64,000 bases of DNA from Eutreptiella sp. 'Long Island Sound 2002' (taxonomy: Eukaryota > Euglenozoa > Euglenophyceae > Eutreptiales > Eutreptiaceae), in assembly GCA_964036045.1 (NCBI GenBank), contig OZ038378.1, forward strand, positions 169,818,106 through 169,882,105, in the 5' to 3' direction. The notes beneath the pieces are model-generated. The model worked only from the letters and a program-made list of their open reading frames with translations. It did not search any database and had not been told where the DNA came from. Every line of letters starts with the position of its first letter. The first letter of the stretch is position 1. Shown here piece after piece: positions 24,401 through 32,459 of this stretch. Both the position numbers and the translations under genes were made by a program.

Positions 24401-24403
24401 TAG
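3242..24403 (+). CDS. Tex/SRBD1-like S1 RNA-binding protein, multi-exon gene
   Basis: Fourteen exons on the + strand give a protein matching the bacterial Tex / eukaryotic SRBD1 family: 3242-3427, 3776-3916, 5146-5313, 8799-9004, 9907-10117, about 13399-13597, 16067-16193, 17678-17768, 18333-18498, 19243-19420, 20138-20315, 22834-23067, 23560-23722 and 24145-24403. In order they encode a basic/acidic N-terminus, the Tex helical core (FIARYRKE), the YqgF-like fold (GLDPG..TGTK), the ECGASVYSASELA and RGAVSIARR motifs, helix-hairpin-helix repeats and a C-terminal S1 domain. Bacterial Tex is a nucleic-acid-binding transcription accessory factor; the role here is inferred from the family. All junctions from 16067 to the end keep phase with GT-AG sites. 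About 60-90 residues are unplaced between exons 5 and 7, and exon 4 has a 1-nt frameshift. The identified exons sum to about 835 codons. Confidence 0.85.
3776..3916 (+). CDS. Tex-like gene exon 2, basic/acidic linker
   Basis: 47 codons between acceptor TTAG and donor GTTTTC, phase 0 on both sides. It starts GSRKKPKCP and ends LTAKRKRAPSAK, with an Asp/Glu/Asn-rich middle. This resembles exon 1 (KPKKAK...STKRKRTLSEK) and the start of exon 3 (PRKKPKLP), so the N-terminus may have grown by exon duplication. Confidence 0.6.
5146..5313 (+). CDS. Tex-like gene exon 3, start of Tex N-domain
   Basis: 56 codons, acceptor TTCAG, donor GTACAAAG, phase 0. A basic then acidic stretch leads into MNRIVPTIAAELCVKCDQ, the position of the first helices of bacterial Tex (…IIQRLAEEL…). 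It joins in frame to exon 4 (VWATAKLLDDG). Confidence 0.75.
5826..5945 (+). repeat. Poly-C-containing dispersed repeat, copy 1
   Basis: CGGCCGGGCC, then GGTCCTTGTATGCGA, then long C runs broken by AG, then GGTTTTGAAAGATAG. The same order recurs at 11085-11180. It lies in a Tex intron. Confidence 0.7.
6004..7010 (+). repeat. 1.1-kb direct repeat, copy 1
   Basis: It starts GGAACATCAACTATGAC and ends in a TTGC microsatellite. A copy with only scattered differences follows at 7125. Inside are short phased repeats (GACCCATTTTT units). The ORFs found in both copies correspond but match no family and carry stops. Confidence 0.85.
7055..7115. repeat. Inverted repeat between the two 1.1-kb copies
   Basis: CCACCAGCTCGGT is followed about 35 nt later by its exact reverse complement ACCGAGCTGGTGG. 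It sits in the spacer between the 1.1-kb repeats and could mark the end of a mobile unit (inference). Confidence 0.6.
7125..8170 (+). repeat. 1.1-kb direct repeat, copy 2, runs into assembly gap
   Basis: Near-copy of 6004-7010. It has an extra short segment near 7455-7480 and a local duplication of the GGGCCTAGGTATTGGGGTCT unit near 7590-7650. It ends at TGCTTGC repeats that abut the N gap, so its true end is unknown. Confidence 0.85.
8171..8370. other. Assembly gap (200 N)
   Basis: Exactly 200 N, a typical placeholder size, immediately after a TTGC/TGCTTGC microsatellite. It lies in the intron between Tex exons 3 and 4. The ORFs drawn across it are meaningless. Confidence 0.98.
8799..9004 (+). 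CDS. Tex-like gene exon 4, contains a 1-nt frameshift
   Basis: The acceptor is CCCTCAG and the donor GTACGCC. Frame 1 gives VWATAKLLDDGASVPFIARY then RKEQT, the most conserved Tex N-terminal motif. About 20 codons in, the reading moves to the next frame, which gives LEAPQLRNLEARLG and ends LTPAITQ. One nucleotide is missing relative to a continuous frame near 8877-8885. The remaining exons look intact, so an assembly indel is as likely as a true mutation. Confidence 0.8.
9907..10117 (+). CDS. Tex-like gene exon 5, Tex core
   Basis: 70 codons plus 1 nt after acceptor ACACAG, with a donor at GTATGC. The peptide includes SKTRLEDVYAPFRAKRTTKS followed by ARALGLGPLAD, which lines up with the Tex LEDLYLPYKPKRRT-type motif and the helices after it. 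It ends in phase 1 at a Gly codon. Confidence 0.85.
11085..11180 (+). repeat. Poly-C-containing dispersed repeat, copy 2
   Basis: It has the same anchors as the copy at 5826 (CGGCCGGGCC, GGTCCTTGTATGCGA, a C run of about 15, AGGTTTGAAAGATAG). A partial relative with C runs followed by AAGTTTTGACAGATAG lies at 11380-11470. Confidence 0.7.
13399..13597 (+). CDS. Tex-like gene exon 6, Tex core
   Basis: It encodes VYSQYFDHTEPLSRFSGHRA then LAVFRAQRA, clearly the Tex FRDYFDYSEPL..IPSHRALAIFRG region. The 5' boundary is uncertain: acceptors exist at 13398 and at 13461. Both give phase 0, whereas exon 5 ends in phase 1, so at least one small exon between 10118 and 13398 is unidentified. The proposed donor, GTCCGC, is weak. 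Confidence 0.7.
14192..14374. repeat. ACGCGT palindrome array, block 1
   Basis: It is built almost entirely from two nested perfect palindromes centred on ACGCGT, GTACGACGCGTCGTAC and CCCGACGCGTCGGG, linked by GTCGTACAAGGCGTCGGG-type joints. Any single strand can fold extensively on itself. It lies in the 13598-16066 Tex intron region. Confidence 0.9.
14424..14450. repeat. Perfect 12-bp-stem hairpin
   Basis: GGGAAGGGGGCC (14424-14435), loop TTC, GGCCCCCTTCCC (14439-14450). A short T-rich run does not follow, so a transcription terminator is not supported. Confidence 0.85.
14559..14670 (+). repeat. Tandem repeat GCAGAGTGTTGCTTAAGAGA + G-run
   Basis: Four copies of GCAGAGTGTTGCTTAA followed by AGA/GAGA and a run of 9 to 17 G. 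It separates the two palindrome blocks. Just upstream, GTCTAC recurs four times (14468-14535). Confidence 0.85.
14673..14823. repeat. ACGCGT palindrome array, block 2
   Basis: Same palindrome family as block 1: GTACGACGCGTCGTAC twice and the CCCGACGCGTCGGG form twice, ending in a hybrid CCCGACGCGTCGTA. Confidence 0.9.
16067..16193 (+). CDS. Tex-like gene exon 7
   Basis: Acceptor ATTCAG, donor GTGTGG. The end of the exon (WLTETAALAWKRLFTKLKAD then GLRSLRKRAE) matches the Tex helix before the YqgF fold and joins in phase 0 to exon 8. The exon starts with the last base of a codon, so a preceding phase-2 exon between 13598 and 16066 is still missing. Confidence 0.7.
16790..16875 (+). repeat. tRNA-related (SINE-like or pseudo-tRNA) sequence
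   Basis: TAGCACAGTTGGTT (about 16796) fits a pol III A box and tRNA D-arm. GGATCAATACC (about 16850), within a TTGGT/ACCAA stem, fits the B box and T-arm, and TTTTT follows. The 5' and 3' ends do not pair as an acceptor stem, so this is a tRNA-derived element or pseudogene rather than a functional tRNA. Confidence 0.4.
17678..17768 (+). CDS. Tex-like gene exon 8, start of YqgF-like fold
   Basis: It encodes AEAIGVFSKNLKRLLLSAPA then GPQACIGLDPG, the Tex EEAI.VFA.NLR.LLL.PP....V.GLDPG block. Acceptor TTTGCAG, donor GTTTGT, phase 1 at the terminal Gly, completed by exon 9. Confidence 0.85.
18333..18498 (+). CDS. Tex-like gene exon 9, YqgF-like fold
   Basis: It begins IRTGTKVVVIDGNGSPL and ends TISLGDGTGC, corresponding to the Tex RTGCKLAVVD...IAIGNGTASRE segment of the RNase H-like YqgF domain. 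Acceptor CTCAG, donor GTCTCG; the phases fit exons 8 and 10. Confidence 0.85.
18940..19010 (+). repeat. CCCACCCTACC-type tandem repeat
   Basis: Irregular tandem copies of CCCACCCAGCCCACCCTACC and shortened forms, all C-rich, in the intron before Tex exon 10. Confidence 0.7.
19243..19420 (+). CDS. Tex-like gene exon 10
   Basis: It contains SECGASVYSASELAEQELPD then LDVTFRGAVSIARRMQ, the family's best-known signature. Acceptor TATTTAG, donor GTGTGT, and it ends in phase 0. Confidence 0.95.
20138..20315 (+). CDS. Tex-like gene exon 11, start of HhH region
   Basis: It begins DPLAEYVKVPPKSLGLGQYQ then HDVDQ, and ends VNTASVALLRHVSG. This is the conserved DPL.ELVKI.PKSIGVGQYQHDV block leading into the helix-hairpin-helix repeats. 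Acceptor TTGCAG, donor GTGTGT. Confidence 0.95.
22834..23067 (+). CDS. Tex-like gene exon 12, helix-hairpin-helix
   Basis: It encodes LNAAHAANIVAYRKQHGPF then QRRKDLLKVPKVGKVTFERAA, the paired HhH motifs of Tex, then HPERYAVVQSMA. Acceptor CCGCAG, donor GTATGA. The intron before it (20316-22833) holds poly-C/G runs and ORFs with no family match. Confidence 0.93.
23560..23722 (+). CDS. Tex-like gene exon 13
   Basis: It encodes DLLGNQTALSALDLHQYEAK through TLQDIFLELEKPGRDPRPPF, the Tex linker (LKDILAELEKPGRDPR) before the S1 domain. Acceptor TTACAG, donor GTATGT; the phases join exons 12 and 14. Confidence 0.93.
24145..24403 (+). CDS. Tex-like gene exon 14, S1 domain and stop
   Basis: It encodes DVKPGMVLPGVVTNVTNFGA then FVDLGIHNNGLVHVSQM, a canonical S1 RNA-binding domain, followed by RGRIGLSML and a short tail ending at TAG (24401-24403). 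An in-frame TGA follows 36 nt later. Acceptor GACAG. Confidence 0.95.
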
Positions 24404-27400
24404 CATGCATTCAGCAATCTGCGAAGCATTTTTGCATGACCGTGAAGAGCCTTCGGGCAGCCAGCACTGATAGCCTTTTCGGCAATTAAGGACCTTTCAA
24501 GATCATTGACGCAGCATTTTATTCTATACTTCTGACAAAATATATCTGCCTTCTCCCCCGCTTCTCATTCAGATTATTATCCTATCCCCAGAACACACAC
24601 ACACGCACACACACACGCGCGCGCGCGCGCGCACGCAGTCTATATGGGGATGGTTCGTCGATGTGTTTTTCCTCCTTTCTATGATCTTGGCACGCATGCA
24701 CTCGGTCTTGCGATTGCACGTGTATTGTTCTGAATTAATTGAGTTTCTAGTGCAGCTTGCGTGGTCATTTATATCTCTGGGCCTCATTCAGAATGAGCCA
24801 TTTTTGTGTGTTTTGCCACTTTTGGTGATTTTTTTGCAAGGTTTGCCCCGATGTGCAACAGCATGTCACCACATAGAGGTGAGGTATGTGCATCATTTTT
24901 GAAATCTGTTAGAAATGGCCGTTTCAGAAATGTATGGGTTGGGGCTGGGGGTAGGTGCTCACATTTTTCAGCACAGAGCTGCACATTGGACGGTGCACAC
25001 AAAAATGCACTGCACAGTTCCATCACGTTTATGCGCACAAATGCCATGGGAGAATTTCAAAGTGTGGTTCTACTGCGGTTTTTTTTTCGTGTATTTCAAC
25101 ACCCCCTCTGCGCCATGTGCGCACGACAACACGGTTTGTATTCACAGGATGCCTCTTTTTTTTGGGCTTGGCCACAAGGGCTGCATCATTGCAGAGAGCG
25201 GCCGACCTTCCGAACTTTGGTCCCATTTATACTACTCTACATGTTCATACAGGGGCCTAGGTGTTGCCACTACCTTAAGGTACCAAACGCTGGGCTTTCC
25301 TGATATTGGCATGTTGTTACAGCATAAACGTTGGTCGGAAAATCTATGTGAACCTGAATTTATGCTAGTAGCATGGTCTGACCACTGATCTCAACAACAA
25401 CGAAAAAGTGAAATAAAGTCGGATGAGGGCCTCCTGGAAAGGCAGGGCTCACTGTCAGCTGCTGAGATAAAATTGATCAAAAAGGAACCAAGCAGGCAAA
25501 AGTCACAGAGGTGTCCGAATTTGAAGTTTGTCCATGAAGACAAAGGATGCCTCTTTGCCGGACAGGGAAGCAAGCAGTTTTGGGGTTTCAGGTTTAAGGT
25601 GCACCCGCAGCACGAGTCCTACAGAGATGGTCACATTTGGACCAACACAATGTGGGATGTACCCCTCCCCCCTGCCCTGGCAGGGCGTACCATCCCCGGA
25701 AAGATGTTCGGGTGAGGCACAGTAAGGCCGTGGCACCCCAACCACACCCACCCTAGACGCCCCTCCGGCCCCCCCGGGTTTCAAGGATCCCTTCCTTTGA
25801 GAAAAAGACCAAGCGCTCAATGCGTTGCCCTCTGGGCCAGAGAGATAGCAAGCGCGCTGCGGGTTCCTGGCGCTTGCCCGTTTCTGTGTGTCATACATTG
25901 TGGGGGTGCGGGGGCGGTTGCAAGAGGATGCGGGGAACGAACGTAACACGGTCAAATCTGCTGATGTCACGCCCCAGATCGCTCGGCCTCTGGTCATCTG
26001 GTGCGGGCTGGGGGCCTGTGGTGCACCTGCATTAGATGGCGCTGTGCGCCTGGGGCAGCCAGAGACGCATGTGAATGGATGCGACATGCTGGGCACGAGG
26101 TACAAGGCCATAGCCGCATGCGGTCCCCTTCAGGGGGTGGGTGCCAGGCTGACGTGCTCAGGAGGCACCCAAGGGATCGCCCGAATGGGTCAAGGCGTGT
26201 ACGTCCAGGCGTGCATGTGCAGCTGTTTGCAAAGGGAGTCCTGGGGCGCTGTGGATGCACATGGGGAGTCTTGGGGTGCTGGGAGCTGTTTGGGGGGCAT
26301 GGGGCGTTGTGGGCCATTCTGGGGAGAGTTGGAGCAGCTCATGTGGAGGCGAGAGGCGCAATCAGCATTCGTGGGGATGCTGTGTGAAGCTCAGGGGGGG
26401 ACGAGGTGCACTGGGGCACTTGGGGCTCTGGGGGTGCACGGGATGCACAGGGTGTACCAGCAAACGGGGCGCCGGAGGGCGCTGAGGGTATGCGTGCGGA
26501 GATGTAAGACGCTTGTGGAGGCCAAGGGAGCACACAGGGACGCAAGCGCTTTGGGACTATGGGGAGGCATTGAGCGCTGAGAGTGCATATGCGGGGGTGT
26601 TAGGCACCTCGGGCGCGTATTGGGGGCCATCGAGACGTGGAGAGGTGGGGGTGTCGGGGGGGGGGCGGGAGGGGCAAGGGGGTCGTTGAATTTGTGGAGG
26701 TGTGTGTTGCTGCTCGGGGAAGAGCTTTGGTTCAGATTAATGAGTGTGAGCGGAGGGCTAAGCATGGGGGGGGGGGGGCAGCTGTGGGAGTGCACAGAGA
26801 GATGTAGGGGGTGGCTCAAAGGCCTCCCAGGAGTCTTTTGGTGTCAAAGTAGTCGTAGGGCGCTGCACAAGCACAAGGGGCTACAGAGGGGTGCAGGGCA
26901 CCGAGGCTGTGCGGGTGGAGACAGAGAGCACCATAGGTGCACGCTGGAAGAAGTAGACTGTTGTTGGAGCTGCGGAGTGCTACAGCAGCCCAAAGAGGGG
27001 CGATATTTATGCTGATATGGAGGCATAAAGCGCTGCAGGAGCACGTGCTTGGGTTGCTTCATGAGGCTCCCTTTCACACACACACAGACACACACACACA
27101 CACTCTCTCTCTTGTTGCTTCCCCAGTTGTCTTCCCCCTGGCGCCATTTGGGGCAGTACAACCCACCCCAGGTGCGCATTACCCCTGGTCGTTTCAGGCC
27201 GCAGAGCTCCCTCGGCATCCTTCCACAGTCCTTACCTGCCCCCTCCCCCTACTTTTTTGCTCACCCACTGCCCTGCCCCAAGATTTCTCTGGCCTGCAGG
27301 GGCTGAGCACCCGTAATCCCCTGGTGGAGCTGCCAAAATGTGGAATGATGCGCACCAATATTTGAAAGAGTGCTACCACATTCTATCTTTTCCCTGCCCC

Positions 27401-28440
27401 TCTGCTAGGCAACAAAAGGCAGCAGGTCCAGCCTCAAACCTGAAGGGGCTTTATCAGGCACCACATCCTTTAGAGGCCCAAGACCTGATGACGGGAAAGA
27501 GCTGCATGTTTATTTGGAGCTTGATCAGAGTGAAGGTCCCCCTTATTTTGTGGTGCACAGCAACCATAAAACTGCCTTTTTTTTTTTTTTGCTTCATTGC
27601 AATTTTTGGGTTGCACTCCCCATTAGTTCAAAAAACAAAACAATCAGTGTGCATTGTGCTATTTTGTCTTATGTACACTTTCGTTGTGGGTGCTAACCTT
27701 TTGGGCCCTTTTTGCAAAAGGTAAAACCGTGTGGTGTTTCCGAGTTGCCCAGGCTTTGGGTTGCTGCCACTACCTGGATTTGCACATGGCCTGCTGGTTA
27801 TAACATGCACCATATAACATTCAGGTTGCACCAGTCAAGAAACAGCGACTTTTGTGCAGGTCAGGCCTTGCACTGCTTGCAGCTGTATAGTGCTGGACAT
27901 CACTGTAGTACACCTCAGGTAATTCAGACCATTCAACTTTGGCAAGGCACCTGGGCTTCCTTGCCAGCTCAGGGAATGTTGGACCGTTTTTCAAACAAAA
28001 GACTGAGAACCCTTTGCCATGCATCTAATTGTCAGCAAGAAGTGCTGTTGGTTCTGCTTTGTAGTTTTCCGTATGGTGTCTGCTTGTGAACAGGTTCCCA
28101 CTGGTCCTGTTTTTTTTTAGATGCGGATTATGTTTTTTGAGGTTGTATTTTTTTAGGGATGTAGATTCGCAGCGAATTCACCATGAATTTCACAGGATTG
28201 CGATTTTGTGGCGAATTCGGTCTGCGAATTCGCTGAAAGTTGCGTCGATGCCGCCTCTGCCGCATCGGCATTTTTCTGGACTTTTGTTTGGCCGATTTCT
28301 CCGAATTTTTCGGGAGTGAAAGGCTGAGATTTGGCAGAATGTTAATTCATCAAAAATTTCTGTGGACGCATGCAGACTCACCCCCAAAAATGCTTCAATA
28401 CCATCGGCATCAAAATGGAGACACCTTCCTTTGATGGTTG
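24404..28440. other. No certain gene; simple-sequence and G-rich tracts
   Basis: ORFs of 120-230 codons occur here (for example 25888-26580 and 24915-25388, +). They lack recognisable motifs and overlap strongly skewed DNA: 26200-26900 is G-rich on the + strand, which lengthens ORFs by chance. CA/CT runs occur at 27077-27115. Confidence 0.4.
24595..24637. repeat. (CA)n(CG)n alternating purine-pyrimidine tract
   Basis: About 40 bp of uninterrupted CA, then CG alternation, starting about 190 bp after the Tex stop. Such tracts favour Z-DNA (established); any role here is unknown. Confidence 0.85.
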
Positions 28441-28555
28441 GAACGTAGAAGCCTTTGCCGAGTGATTTGGGCGGTATTTTGTCTTGACGACACGAACAAA
28501 GGCCAAGTCCAGGGTCAAAGCAAATCTATTTGTCCAAGGTTTTAAGGAGAAATAG

Positions 28556-28993
28556 TTGCAAGATGGCGTTTCCAAGTTATTGAAGAGTTCCAAGAGTTTT
28601 GAAGACTTCTTTGGGAGCTTGCAGAAGCTTCACCCGCATGTTGCGACGGATCTGAGTGTGATTGGAGAAATTCACGAGATAGCACACCTGCTTTATGACC
28701 CAAAACCAGATGCCATTGCCAAACTCTTTCATGATCTCAATCAACAGATGAACAAGCTCAGTCCTGAACAACGGAAGTTGTTGCATTTGGCATTCCAGTT
28801 TAATGATAAACAGTTCGCCGAATGGACCAAGGATCGGGACCTTTTTCAGAGGATGCATTCATATCCGGAGTTAGTCGACCTCATGGTTAAACGTGCGGAA
28901 CTATCTGTAGGACTCAAGCACCTCGCCATGAACCGGGGTATTGCTACCGGCAAAATGTGCACGAGCAGGGACCATTCGAAGGTTAGCGTTTGA
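28556..28993 (+). CDS. Hypothetical exon-like ORF, helical protein
   Basis: An open frame of 145 codons with balanced composition and alternating charged and hydrophobic residues (for example FEDFFGSLQKLHPHVATDL and LNQQMNKLSPEQRKLLHLAF), ending at TGA. A TAG lies directly upstream and there is no in-frame ATG until residue ~70, so this is more likely an internal or last exon than a whole gene. No family recognised. It is the cleanest protein-like ORF between the Tex gene and the retrotransposons. Confidence 0.35.
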   Translation: MQDGVSKLLKSSKSFEDFFGSLQKLHPHVATDLSVIGEIHEIAHLLYDPKPDAIAKLFHDLNQQMNKLSPEQRKLLHLAFQFNDKQFAEWTKDRDLFQRMHSYPELVDLMVKRAELSVGLKHLAMNRGIATGKMCTSRDHSKVSV

Positions 28994-29829
28994 GTTTTTT
29001 TCAGTGTTCGTCTTTTTTTTTGATAGATCTCAGTGCAAATGAGGTAGATGAGAAAAATGGGTTTGACACTAAGCGCCTTTGGCGCTCAAAAAGCACTGCT
29101 TTTGTGCTCAAAGGCTCACACTGATGTGCAGCCTTGCTTCGGTTTTTTGAATCTGAGGCTTCAGGCCCACTTTTACACTGGCCTGATTTTGAGCATTTTG
29201 CTCAGGAGATGTCAACCTAGTGTAGGTCTGTTTTGCTGACAAGAGGAATATTTTTTAAGGCCTCGGAAATTTTTGCAGAGTCACAGTGCGGCTCCTCTGG
29301 TTTTTGACTCTTTGCTCCTGTTTGGGAGCTGGGGCACGTCTGTTTTAGCCCACGCAAACTGCACCCCTTTTTGGAAGGGGCGGACACAAAAGATGGCAAC
29401 CGAAAAAACTATTTTTTTTGGACATTTACGGCACGCACGAATCAGACACCACCAAAAAAATGGTTTTTCACGCACTTTGCTGCTTTTTTTAAGATTTTAT
29501 TTACCAAAATGAATTATTATTTTGATTGATTTGAAGGGTGCGTATTACCAATGTTGTTGTTTTTGTATTTCAAAATCCCACAAGCACATGCCTTTTCAAA
29601 AGGTCATTTTCAAAAATGAAATTCTGTGGAACACCAGTTGTACCAAAGTTTGTCCTGCAAAATAAATTGCTTTTCTCTGTCCCTGGATGCACGAGGCCGT
29701 GGAAACAATTGTGTACGGGAGGCAACAAAAACAAGACACGAAATGCACAACAGGGAAACATTGAAATAATAGCTCGGCAAAAATGTACAAGCCCTTAAGG
29801 GCATATAAATGCATTCGTGTCGAAGGCGA

Positions 29830-29849
29830 GTGCGCGAGACCCCGCGCAC
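29830..29849. repeat. Intron palindrome GTGCGCGAG..., copy 1
   Basis: GTGCGCGAGACCCCGCGCAC, an imperfect 20-bp palindrome just downstream of a perfect GTAAGT donor context of the minus-strand gene. It belongs with the copies at 30859 and 31656. Confidence 0.75.
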
Positions 29850-30858
29850 ACATGACTGCAAAAAGAGAAAAAACACCTGGGTTAATCCTGACTTACTTCT
29901 TCTTTGGTCCTGCAACCTTAGCCAATCTGGAATTCAGGCTCCTTGCCACTGAAATTCCCCCACTTGGGGAGGCAACGGTACCACGGGATGGTTTAGCACC
30001 AGAAAGCGATGGCGGCTTGAACTCTGCACTTGAACTTGCAGCAGTCTTCGCTTTCTTCTTTGGCTGGTTCCTACCCGAATCATCGGGACTTGCATCAAAG
30101 TGAGAAGTGGGCGCCCGCTTCCGCTTCGGCTGTGTCTCTAGTACTTGCTCATCTTCTTCCTCCTCGTCGCCATCCTCGTCGTCTGCTTCTTCCGTCTTGT
30201 CGGATTCCTTTCCTTTTTCTTTTGCCTGCTTCTTGCTATTCGAGGGGGTTCTTTTTCCTGCTGCAGTACCCCGAGTTGGTACAACTTGGGCAGTCTTCTT
30301 CAGCTCGGGCATGGTAGGTGCAGGCTTAGGCGCAGTAGACTCACTCTCGTCAACGGGGGCCTCAGACACGATTTGTTCTTGGGCTGCGTCTGCAGCATGC
30401 ACCTTCCTCCTTCCTGACCTCGGTTGCTATTCAAAACCCCGAGTGGAATGCCACGCAAAAGCCACTCTTCTTGAGTATCCCGAGGTGCACCTGTCACTCC
30501 GTGCTTTATCTGATCGTCTTCCAACATGTACCGCATGATGATGGCATGCTACAGAGCACCTTCAACGGCATTGCTAAGGTCCTTTTGCTTGATCGCTGAC
30601 ACAGCCAGAAACGCCACTTTAGTCCTTCCGTCCGACATCGCAATCTTTGCGGCCATGGCCGGCGTCTCATCCACAACAACCACTGCATCAGTATTCCGAC
30701 AATCAACCAGATACTTGTCAAGGTACCACAACACGTGAATCAAAGGCATGAGGCCACCGAGATTCTTGTTCTGCATCTCTTCGAAATGTCCATCGGAGAA
30801 CGTCAGATAGTTGGGCAACTGCGAATGCGATGGATAAAGACGAATAACTGAGACAACA

Positions 30859-30878
30859 GTGCGCGAGGCCTCGCGCAC
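30859..30878. repeat. Intron palindrome, copy 2 (perfect)
   Basis: GTGCGCGAGGCCTCGCGCAC is a perfect 20-bp palindrome inside the 68-nt intron 30848-30915 of the minus-strand gene. Confidence 0.9.
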
Positions 30879-31655
30879 ACAACGGCGTCAAAAACAGCGA
30901 AAGCGGCAGATATACCTGCTTATCCCAGCGGCTTGTTGTTCCAATCCACATAGTGTGCTCGTCAAACTGATACATGTTGGTTTTGACGGAACCCAACATC
31001 CAAGAGTATACCGGCAACTGGGCATGATAGAAAGGCACTCTAGTTGGATCCTTCAGTTGGATCCTTAACCCTTCTCCATACGCCAGAGCCTCTGCATGCC
31101 TCGGCCAATACGGTACACCACATCACTGTCGCCATAGAAAATCAGATCCTTACCAAACATCATCATATCAAACAACCACTTAGGAACAAATCCTGCAGAG
31201 TTGTATTCCACGAAGAGGTCAGCGTTGACAACCCACAACGGGTACTGCAAGTCCCGGAAACGGGCTGGTGGTGTCTCTTCCATATCCTCAATACGGCATG
31301 CTGTCAAACTGCACTTGGTCCCTTGGTCGTCCTGCTTGGAGACATTGATCACTTCGCCAGTACTCAACGTTGTCTGTTTCGTCGGCGCCGATGCTGGTGC
31401 CTCAGCCTTCCTTTGCAGTTGTTTCCGCACGGCCAGGGTCTGCAGTGACGGAGGTGCTCCCTTGTTCCTAGTCGGCCACAAAGGTGCACCAGTCAACGTT
31501 TTCTACTTTGGCCACGGCGACCGGTACTTCGAACTTTTTGCGTCTTCCCAATAACCCCAGTTTCCGAGGCCAATCTTCAGTTGCGACCTGCCCAGTGCGT
31601 TTTCTGCTGGAATCTTTGCATCGGCAGCTATGTAGATGTGAAAATAGGCGGGTGA

Positions 31656-31675
31656 GTGCGCGAGCCCTCGCGCAC
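31656..31675. repeat. Intron palindrome, copy 3
   Basis: GTGCGCGAGCCCTCGCGCAC inside the 72-nt intron 31628-31699 of the minus-strand gene. The flanks differ from copies 1 and 2; only the palindrome core is shared. Confidence 0.9.
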
Positions 31676-32459
31676 TGAAGCTGGGAAACGGACGCATACC
31701 TGCAGTTTGGTTGACGAAATCCTTATTGTCCGGATGGTCAAGGTGGAAAGTAACCCATTATTCCGTAATCAACCTGTCAATATGGGACTGGGTACTGCGT
31801 ATGGTCGCATCCTTCAGGTTCACATGCTCGCAGACCTTCTGCAGTGAACTTGGCAGATGCAGCCCCTACAGCTTCTTGAAGGTATTCCTTGTGACGTCCT
31901 CTTTCCTGCTGTTACCCTCAAGGTTCCTCATACCGGTCACTGCGTCGTTGCCGCAGTAGTATGCCAGGGAGAAGACGTCCCTCCATTGCTTGAATGCTGC
32001 ATCCTACGAAGGAAAAACCTGCAACAGACTGCGACTGCGTAACGCACCAACACATACTGTGTGCCCTGGTGCTTCCAACCGCTTGGGAGCAACAAACGCA
32101 GAGTTGGCGGCAGCTTGGACAACAGCAGTTTTGAGCCGTTCGAAATCCTGTGGTTCCTTCTCCCGCTTCTGGTCCTCAACGCACAACATCATGTTGTCTA
32201 GCGCCTCGGACAGCGGAATCCACGTCACAGACTGGCTGCCAGCTTGCTGTAATCCTGCAACCTTGGCCCGGATCCTCCAAGGCGTTTCGTACTGGAGAAC
32301 GTCAACATAGCAATATTCTTGCTAGTCCTCCAATTCTTTGCCTTCTGCTAGCCGCATGTTCTGAATCATGTCATATGCTTGTCCTTAGGGTGCATATTGA
32401 AAACCGTTTTCCTTGTCTTGCACTTCAAAATCAAATCATTTTAGGTATTCTCCATTTCA

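Larger units (their letters stand above)
29893..32310 (-). pseudogene. Decayed multi-exon gene of unknown function
   Basis: Protein-like segments run from about 32300 down to 29893 with short GT-AG introns of 54 nt (near 32000), 72 nt (31628-31699) and 68 nt (30848-30915). Early exons include LSEALDNMMLCVEDQKREKE and FKQWRDVFSLAYYCGNDAVT. A middle exon has ADLFVEYNSAGFVPKWLFDM. The last (30402-29893) is a Lys/Asp/Glu-rich nuclear-type tail (EEADDEDGDEEEEDEQ, PKRKRAP) ending at TAA or at a GTAAGT donor. In-frame TAG or TAA codons interrupt it near 31880, 31770, 31510 and 30550. There is a frame jump near 31090-31120 and a phase mismatch across the 68-nt intron. The middle exon vaguely resembles fungal-type alpha-mannosyltransferases, too weakly to name. 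Confidence 0.5.
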
